NCBI RefSeq assembly: GCF_001612725.1 | Contig: NZ_BDAZ01000001.1 | Coordinates: 310,001 to 374,000, forward strand | Direction of reading: 5' to 3' | Length of the DNA: 64,000 nt | From: Nocardia anaemiae NBRC 100462 | GTDB lineage: Bacteria > Actinomycetota > Actinomycetes > Mycobacteriales > Mycobacteriaceae | Shown: positions 58,431-64,000 of the stretch, piece by piece | Layout: the number at the start of each line of letters is the position of its first letter | Numbering within the stretch: position 1 is the stretch's first letter | The notes under the pieces: model-generated | What the model was told of the DNA's origin: nothing | What the model saw: only the letters and a program-made list of their open reading frames with translations | Databases searched by the model: none | Program-made: the position numbers and the translations under genes

Positions 58431-59371
58431 CGGAAGCCGAAATCATTGTCCAAGGCGCGCCGGAGGTCGCTGCCGCCTCGGGTCGGCGCAGGCTCGTACT
58501 GCGGCGGTTCCTGCGCAATAAGGCCGCCGTCGCGGGCGTGCTGATGCTGCTGATGCTGGTGCTGCTCGCCTATGTGCTGCCGTACTTCTGGACCTGGGAC
58601 TATCAGGAACTCGACGGCACGGCGCTGCGCAAACCGCCGTCGGCCGAGCATCCGTTCGGCACCGACGCCATCGGCCACGATGTGCTCGCCCAAACCCTGC
58701 GTGGCATGCAGAAATCGCTGATCATCGGCTTCTGCGTCGCCATCATCAGCACCACCATCGCGGCGCTCACCGGCTCGATCGCCGGACTCATCGGCGGTTT
58801 CACCGATAAGGCCATCATGTGGCTGGTCGATCTGCTGCTCGTGGTGCCGAGCTTCATCATCGTCGCGCTGTTCGCGCCGAAGACCAAGGGCAGCGGGTCC
58901 ATTCTGCTGCTGATCCTGCTGTTGAGCGTCTTCGGCTGGATGATCAGCGCGCGCATCGTGCGCGGTCTGACCATGAGTCTGCGCGAACGCGAATTCGTCA
59001 AGGCCGCACGGTATATGGGCGCGCCGACCAGGACGGTGATCCTGAGCCATATCCTGCCGAATATCGCATCGATCCTGATCATCGACACTACGCTGTCGGT
59101 GGGCGCGTCGATCATGGCCGAAACCGGTTTGAGCTTCCTCGGATTCGGTGTGCAGTCGCCGGATGTCTCACTCGGCACGCTCATTGCATCGGGCACCGCA
59201 TCGGCGCTCACCTTCCCCTGGCTGTTCATGTTCGCCGGTGGACTGCTGATCGTCATCGTGCTTTCGGCGAATCTGGTCGGTGACGGTTTGCGTGACGCAT
59301 TCGACCCCAGTGCCAAACGGGCTCGCTCGCGCAAGAAGGCCGGGTCGGAAAAGAAGGTTGTAGCGTCATGA
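58427..59371 (+). CDS. oppC: Oligopeptide-type ABC transporter permease OppC
   Basis: 314 residues from ATG 58427, overlapping the oppB stop as ATGA; the frame open to 58289 is a shadow of oppB. N-terminal OppC signature [20 protein letters not shown], then [20 protein letters not shown], helices [20 protein letters not shown] and [20 protein letters not shown], the EAA loop [20 protein letters not shown], and [20 protein letters not shown]. It forms the membrane channel with OppB. Its stop overlaps the start of oppD by 4 nt. Confidence 0.93.
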   Translation: MTEAEIIVQGAPEVAAASGRRRLVLRRFLRNKAAVAGVLMLLMLVLLAYVLPYFWTWDYQELDGTALRKPPSAEHPFGTDAIGHDVLAQTLRGMQKSLIIGFCVAIISTTIAALTGSIAGLIGGFTDKAIMWLVDLLLVVPSFIIVALFAPKTKGSGSILLLILLLSVFGWMISARIVRGLTMSLREREFVKAARYMGAPTRTVILSHILPNIASILIIDTTLSVGASIMAETGLSFLGFGVQSPDVSLGTLIASGTASALTFPWLFMFAGGLLIVIVLSANLVGDGLRDAFDPSAKRARSRKKAGSEKKVVAS

Positions 59372-61242
59372 CGGGCCCGGCAGACAAGGTCGCCATCGAG
59401 AAGAACTCCACCGCACCGCTGTTGGAGGTCACCGATCTGCGGGTCACCTTCCCCAGCGAGGAGGGTCGCATCGACGCGGTGCGCGGGGTGAACTACACCG
59501 TCTCCGATGGCGAAGTGCTCGCCATCGTCGGCGAATCCGGATCCGGCAAATCGGTGTCCTCGCTCGCGGTGATCGGATTGCTGCCGGAGCAGGCGCGGAT
59601 CAATGGTTCCATTCGGCTGCGCGGGCGCGAACTGCTCGGGCTCGGCGACCGCCAATTGTCCAAGCTGCGTGGACGTTCCATCAGCATGGTGTTCCAGGAC
59701 CCGCTCTCGGCGCTGACACCGGTGTACCGGGTGGGCGATCAGGTCGCCGAAGCCCTGCTCGCGCATACGGATATGACCGGTCGAGAGGCCTCGGCGCGGG
59801 CCGTCGAACTGCTGGATCTGGTCGGCATTCCGGAACCGGCATTGCGCGCCAAGGCTTTTCCGCACGAGTTCTCCGGCGGTATGCGTCAGCGGGTTGTCAT
59901 CGCGATGGCCATCGCCAATGACCCCGCGCTGATCATCTGCGATGAGCCGACCACCGCACTCGATGTGACGGTGCAGAAGCAGATCCTGAATCTGCTGCGC
60001 AAGGCGCGCGATATCACCGGCGCCGGGGTCATCATGATCACCCACGATATGGGGATCGCGGCAACGCTCGCCGATCGGGTCGCGGTGATGTACGCCGGGA
60101 AGATCGTCGAAACCGCCCCGGCGGCAGAGCTTTTCGCCGCGCCGCGGATGCCTTATACGGTCGGTCTGCTCGGTTCGATTCCGCGGATGGACGGCCCGCC
60201 ACGCAGCCCGCTGATCCCGATCGTCGGCGCACCACCGGCCATGCACGCACTGCCGCCGGGCTGCTCGTTCGCACCGCGCTGCCCCATCGCCATCGATGAT
60301 TGCCGTGCGGCCGAGCCGCCATTGGAGAAGACCGGCCCCGGCCATTCGGCCGCCTGCATCCGCACCGCCGAGGTCACCTCCGCCGATCTGTTCGATGCCT
60401 ACCGCCAGGAGATTCCGGAGCCGAGCGCCGAAGCCGATACCGATGAGCGGGTGGTGCTGCGGGTTTCGGATCTGGTGAAGACCTACCCGATCACCTCGGG
60501 TGTGGTGTTCAAACGCCGCAGGGGCGAGGTCCGCGCCGTCGACGGCATCAGCTTCGAGGTGCGCGCCGGACGCACATTGGCGCTGGTCGGCGAATCCGGA
60601 TCCGGAAAATCCACTACACTCACCCAGATTCTCGACCTGGTGCGGCCGCAAGAGGGCACCATCGAGATCATGGGCAGCGATATCGCGACCCTGACCAAGG
60701 CGCGCAAGCGGGAGATCCGCCGGAAGATGCAGATCGTCTTCCAAGATCCGACGGCCGCACTGGACCCGCGGCTGCCGATCTTCGACGTGCTCGCCGAACC
60801 GATGCGCATCGATGGCCGCCCCCGCACCGAAATCGCCGAGCGCATACCGCAATTGCTCGAACAGGTCGGTCTGCGGCCCGAACACGCCGATCGCTATCCC
60901 GCCGACTTCTCCGGCGGCCAGAAACAACGCATCAGCATCGCCCGTGCGCTGGCCCTGGATCCGGAGATTCTCGTGCTGGACGAGCCGGTGTCGTCACTGG
61001 ATGTGTCCATCCAGGCGGGTGTGCTGAATCTGCTGCGCAATCTGCAGACCGAGCACGGTCTGTCCTATCTGTTCGTCTCCCACGATCTTTCGGTGGTCCG
61101 CAATCTGGCCCACGATATCGCGGTCATGTATCGCGGAAAGATCGTGGAGGCCGGGCCCGCCGAACAGATCTTCGACCGTCCCAGCAACGACTACACCCGG
61201 GCGTTGATCGATGCGGTTCCGGTGCCCGTCGTCAGTCGATAA
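59368..61242 (+). CDS. oppD: Fused double ATP-binding subunit OppD
   Basis: 624 residues with two complete ABC ATPase domains in one chain, equivalent to OppD plus OppF. Domain 1: Walker A GESGSGKS (55-62), signature [16 protein letters not shown], Walker [13 protein letters not shown], then the oligopeptide C-terminal motif [20 protein letters not shown] with [11 protein letters not shown]. Domain 2 (from about 355): [37 protein letters not shown]. The same fused form of about 612 aa occurs in M. tuberculosis OppD. It overlaps oppC (ATGA). It powers import of peptide-like substrates bound by the lipoproteins that follow. Confidence 0.94.
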   Translation: MTGPADKVAIEKNSTAPLLEVTDLRVTFPSEEGRIDAVRGVNYTVSDGEVLAIVGESGSGKSVSSLAVIGLLPEQARINGSIRLRGRELLGLGDRQLSKLRGRSISMVFQDPLSALTPVYRVGDQVAEALLAHTDMTGREASARAVELLDLVGIPEPALRAKAFPHEFSGGMRQRVVIAMAIANDPALIICDEPTTALDVTVQKQILNLLRKARDITGAGVIMITHDMGIAATLADRVAVMYAGKIVETAPAAELFAAPRMPYTVGLLGSIPRMDGPPRSPLIPIVGAPPAMHALPPGCSFAPRCPIAIDDCRAAEPPLEKTGPGHSAACIRTAEVTSADLFDAYRQEIPEPSAEADTDERVVLRVSDLVKTYPITSGVVFKRRRGEVRAVDGISFEVRAGRTLALVGESGSGKSTTLTQILDLVRPQEGTIEIMGSDIATLTKARKREIRRKMQIVFQDPTAALDPRLPIFDVLAEPMRIDGRPRTEIAERIPQLLEQVGLRPEHADRYPADFSGGQKQRISIARALALDPEILVLDEPVSSLDVSIQAGVLNLLRNLQTEHGLSYLFVSHDLSVVRNLAHDIAVMYRGKIVEAGPAEQIFDRPSNDYTRALIDAVPVPVVSR

Positions 61243-61253
61243 GGGAGAACGCG

Positions 61254-62927
61254 ATGCGATCGAGAACCCGAACCAGATGGGCGGCACCGGTCGTCGCATT
61301 GGGTCTGATCGCGGCGGGCTGTGGTTCGGGCGGCGATTCGACGGCGGGGCTGTCGGATACGCTCGGCACCACAAACGACATCAACCCGAAGAGCGTCGAC
61401 GAAATTCGTGACGGCGGGAATCTGCGCTTGGCGGTGACGTCGTATCCGGCCAACTGGAACACCCTGTCCAATGACGGTAACGACGGCGAGATAGCCGATA
61501 TCGAACGGTCGCTGATGCCACGCGCGTTCGACACCAACCCCGCGGGCGAATTGTCCATCGACAAGGACTATTTCACCGATGTCGCACTGACCGACACCAA
61601 CCCGCAGCAGGTGACCTACACGATCAATCCGAAGGCCGTCTGGTCCGACGGTAATCCGATCACCTGGGAAGACATCAAATCCGAGGCCAATGCGCTCAGC
61701 GGTAGGGACAAGCGGTTCCTGATCGCCATCACCAACGGCTTCGAATTCGTGGACAAGGTGGAACGCGGCATCGACGACCGCCAGGCCGTGCTGACCTTCA
61801 GCCATCCCTACGCCGAATGGCGTGGCCAGTTCGCGGGCAATGCCTCGCTGTTCCCGAAATCCGTTACCGCCGACCCGGATTCGTTCAACAACAGTCTGGC
61901 CGATGCGATGGGACCGAGTGCAGGACCGTTCCAGGTCGTCTCCACCGACCGATCGCAGGGCCGAATCGTGCTCGGCCGCAATCCGAAATGGTGGGGTGCG
62001 AAACCCAAACTCGACACCATCACCTACAGCGTGCTCGACCACTCGGCATGGACGACGGCGCTGCAGAACAACGAACTCGACCTGGTACAGCTGACCACGG
62101 TCGACGATGTCCAGACGGTGCGCAATACCGGCGGCCTGGTGGTGCGGCGCGCGCCGGGTAATCGCTGGCGCCACATCACCTTCAATGGTGCGCCGGGGTC
62201 GATCCTGTCCGACGCCAGGGTGCGCGTCGCGATTTCCAAGGCCATCGATCGGCAGGCGATCGTCACCGCGATTCAGAACGGGCTGGTGGAGAATCCGAAG
62301 CCGCTGAACAATCACATATTCCTGCAGGGCCAGGCGGGCTATCGGGACAATAGCCTCGGCTTCGATCCGACCGCCGCGGCGCGCGAACTCGACGAGGCCG
62401 GTTGGAAGCGCAACGGCGATGTGCGAGAGAAGGACGGGCGCAAGCTCGTCATCCGCGATGTCATGTACAACGATCCGACCTGGGTGCAGATCGCCCAGAT
62501 CATCCAGCGGAATCTCGCCGAAATCGGGGTCGGGTTGACCATCGACACCAGGCCGGGGGCCGGGTATTTCACCGATGTCATCCAGCCCGGTGATTTCGAC
62601 GCCGCCCAGTTCATCTGGGTGGGAGATGCGTTCGCGTTCAGCAGTATTCGACAGGCGTATTACTACGACCCGAACGATCTGCAGGGCAATTACGCCCGCG
62701 TCGGCTCGCCGGAACTCAATGCCCTGATCGATCGCACCCTGTCGGAACTGGATCCGGCGAAGGCGCTCGAGCTGGCCAATGAGGTGGATCGCAAGGTGTT
62801 CGAGGAGGGTCATTCGCTGCCACTGATGCAGAGCGACGGCAGCTTCGGCGTCCGCGCGAATCTCGCCAATATCGGTTCCCCCGGCCTCGCGTCCTACGAC
62901 TACACCAAGATCGGATTCGTGAAATGA
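61254..62927 (+). CDS. oppA: Substrate-binding lipoprotein OppA (copy 1, SBP family 5)
   Basis: 557 residues; start ATG 61254 with GGGAGA just after the oppD stop. Lipoprotein signal RWAAPVVALGLIAAGCGSGG with the lipid-carrying Cys. The mature protein is a family 5 extracellular solute-binding protein: GGNLRLAVTSYPANWNTLSN, YTINPKAVWSDGNPITWEDI (family signature), PSAGPFQVVSTDRSQGRIVL, RNPKWWGAKPKLDTITYSVL, ITFNGAPGSILSDARVRVAI (with SKAIDRQAI) and VNRKV-like C-terminal helices. It captures oligopeptides or similar ligands outside the membrane. A second, related lipoprotein gene overlaps its stop by 4 nt. Confidence 0.92.
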   Translation: MRSRTRTRWAAPVVALGLIAAGCGSGGDSTAGLSDTLGTTNDINPKSVDEIRDGGNLRLAVTSYPANWNTLSNDGNDGEIADIERSLMPRAFDTNPAGELSIDKDYFTDVALTDTNPQQVTYTINPKAVWSDGNPITWEDIKSEANALSGRDKRFLIAITNGFEFVDKVERGIDDRQAVLTFSHPYAEWRGQFAGNASLFPKSVTADPDSFNNSLADAMGPSAGPFQVVSTDRSQGRIVLGRNPKWWGAKPKLDTITYSVLDHSAWTTALQNNELDLVQLTTVDDVQTVRNTGGLVVRRAPGNRWRHITFNGAPGSILSDARVRVAISKAIDRQAIVTAIQNGLVENPKPLNNHIFLQGQAGYRDNSLGFDPTAAARELDEAGWKRNGDVREKDGRKLVIRDVMYNDPTWVQIAQIIQRNLAEIGVGLTIDTRPGAGYFTDVIQPGDFDAAQFIWVGDAFAFSSIRQAYYYDPNDLQGNYARVGSPELNALIDRTLSELDPAKALELANEVDRKVFEEGHSLPLMQSDGSFGVRANLANIGSPGLASYDYTKIGFVK

Positions 62928-64000
62928 CAACAGCACGCATCGCCCGGCACCGCCGGGTTGGAATTCGGATCGCGGCACCCGCCGTCGCCATCGCGCTGAT
63001 TCTGTCCGGGTGCGGGTCGGGCGATGATGTGACGGCGGGTTCCAGCTCGATCGGCACGGCCAATGACATCAATCCGAAGGACGCCGGCGATCTGCGCGAC
63101 GGCGGGAATCTGCGGCTGGCGCTGACGGGTTTCCCGGCGACCTTCAATGCCTTGCATGTCGACTCCGACGGCGACGTATCCGATCTGGTCGGGTGGACGC
63201 TGCCGGGCTCGGTCAAATCCGATGCGGCGGGCAATATCACCACCGATACCAACTACTTCACCGAAATCAAACTCACCAATACCAATCCGCAGACCATTGT
63301 CTATACGATCAATCCCAAGGCGATCTGGACCGATGGAACGCCGATCACCTGGGAAGATCTGAAATCCCAGGCCGAGGCGCTCAGCGGGCGCAACCCGGCC
63401 TTCCAGGTGGCGGCAACCCAGGGCTACGCCCAGATCGGCACGGTCGAACGCGGTGTCGACGACCGCCAGGCGATCGTCACCATGGCCCAGCATTATGCGG
63501 AATGGCAGGGCATCTTCAGCACGGTCTACCCCAAGGCGTCGACCGCGACACCGCAGGCCTTCGACGACGTCAACCGCAACGGTCTGCCGGTTTCGGCAGG
63601 GCCGTTCGTGATCACCTCGATCGATAAGGCGCAGCAGCGAATCATATTGAGCCGCAACCCGAAATGGTGGGGTGATACGCCGAAGCTGGATACCGTCACC
63701 TACAGCGTGCTCGACTACTCGGCGCGGCTGAACGCACTGCAGAACAATGAACTGGATTCGGCGACGGTATCGGGCATCGATGAGGTCAAGACCGCCTCGA
63801 ACGCGCCGGGCATCAAGGTGCGTCGTGCGCCCGCGCCGCGGTTCTCGCACTTCACCTTCAATGGCGCGCCCGGCTCGATCCTCGCGGATCCGAAACTGCG
63901 CGTTGCCATTTCGAAGGGTATCGATCGGCAGGCCATCGCGACATCGGCCCAGCAGGGCGTGGTGGTCGACCCCAAGCCGCTCAACAACCACATCTTCATG
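62924..64000 (+). CDS. oppA: Second substrate-binding lipoprotein OppA-like (copy 2, 3' truncated by window)
   Basis: Starts at ATG 62924, overlapping the copy 1 stop (ATGA), and stays open to the window end (359 codons visible). Lipoprotein signal RIAAPAVAIALILSGCGSGD. The mature sequence parallels copy 1 throughout: NDINPKDAGDLRDGGNLRLA, YTINPKAIWTDGTPITWEDL, SAGPFVITSIDKAQQRIILS, RNPKWWGDTPKLDTVTYSVL, FTFNGAPGSILADPKLRVAI and the VVDPKPLNNHIFM end. It is a diverged tandem duplicate, perhaps with a different ligand preference while using the same permease. Confidence 0.92.
   Translation, partial: MTTARIARHRRVGIRIAAPAVAIALILSGCGSGDDVTAGSSSIGTANDINPKDAGDLRDGGNLRLALTGFPATFNALHVDSDGDVSDLVGWTLPGSVKSDAAGNITTDTNYFTEIKLTNTNPQTIVYTINPKAIWTDGTPITWEDLKSQAEALSGRNPAFQVAATQGYAQIGTVERGVDDRQAIVTMAQHYAEWQGIFSTVYPKASTATPQAFDDVNRNGLPVSAGPFVITSIDKAQQRIILSRNPKWWGDTPKLDTVTYSVLDYSARLNALQNNELDSATVSGIDEVKTASNAPGIKVRRAPAPRFSHFTFNGAPGSILADPKLRVAISKGIDRQAIATSAQQGVVVDPKPLNNHIFM

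Overview
The window is GC-rich actinobacterial DNA that carries the cell-envelope locus of a mycolic-acid-bearing member of the Mycobacteriales. Nocardia fits best, from gene order, the LGFP-repeat mycolyltransferase and protein similarity judged by eye; a close relative such as Rhodococcus is not excluded. Gene order follows the Mycobacterium tuberculosis Rv3789-Rv3813c block, with inversions, insertions and tandem duplications. No rRNA, tRNA, CRISPR, phage or transposase gene was recognised.

Layout. 0-1.8 kb: the 3' end of a molybdopterin oxidoreductase, a PNPOx-like protein and a structured repeat. 1.8-18.7 kb: arabinan synthesis, with a GtrA-family protein, dprE1-dprE2 (decaprenyl-phospho-arabinose supply), aftA (first Araf on galactan), an extra polytopic membrane protein, and two Emb-type arabinosyltransferases facing each other. 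Between the two emb genes lie a Uma2-type nuclease-fold protein, an NADP-dependent oxidoreductase with a divergent HxlR regulator, and a small ORF. 19-28.5 kb: a cyclophilin, then the mycolate condensation set accD4-pks13-fadD32. 28.7-38.1 kb: an LLM/F420-type oxidoreductase, a Culp6-like cutinase coupled to a DUF732 lipoprotein, and an antigen-85 cluster (one LGFP-repeat enzyme, three ordinary ones and one decayed copy). 38.3-45 kb: a tightly coupled run transcribed leftward, glf-glfT2-PAP2 phosphatase-ubiA-aftB (galactan polymerisation, DPPR and DPA synthesis, terminal Araf capping).

45.4-50.5 kb breaks this synteny with accessory genes: an SDR with a TetR regulator, a membrane protein, a TipA-like MerR regulator, and an EamA exporter with a MarR regulator. 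It ends in a non-coding array of about 105-bp imperfect repeats. 50.6-57.3 kb returns to envelope genes: a SpoIID/LytB-domain protein, a peptidoglycan amidase with an Erp-like repetitive N-terminus, a 39-aa membrane peptide, a HAD phosphatase and a repeat-tailed membrane protein. 57.4-64 kb is an oppBCDA-type ABC importer operon with a tandem duplication of the substrate-binding lipoprotein; the second copy runs off the window.

The central genes work as one assembly line. DprE1/2, UbiA and the PAP2 phosphatase make the arabinose donor. Glf/GlfT2 build galactan; AftA, Emb and AftB build arabinan. FadD32/Pks13/AccD4 make mycolates, and the antigen-85 enzymes attach them. The most unusual non-coding signal is a pair of about 115-nt elements (1672-1787 and 18717-18831, opposite strands). 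Their single-stranded loop is almost identical, while their stems differ by paired compensatory changes.
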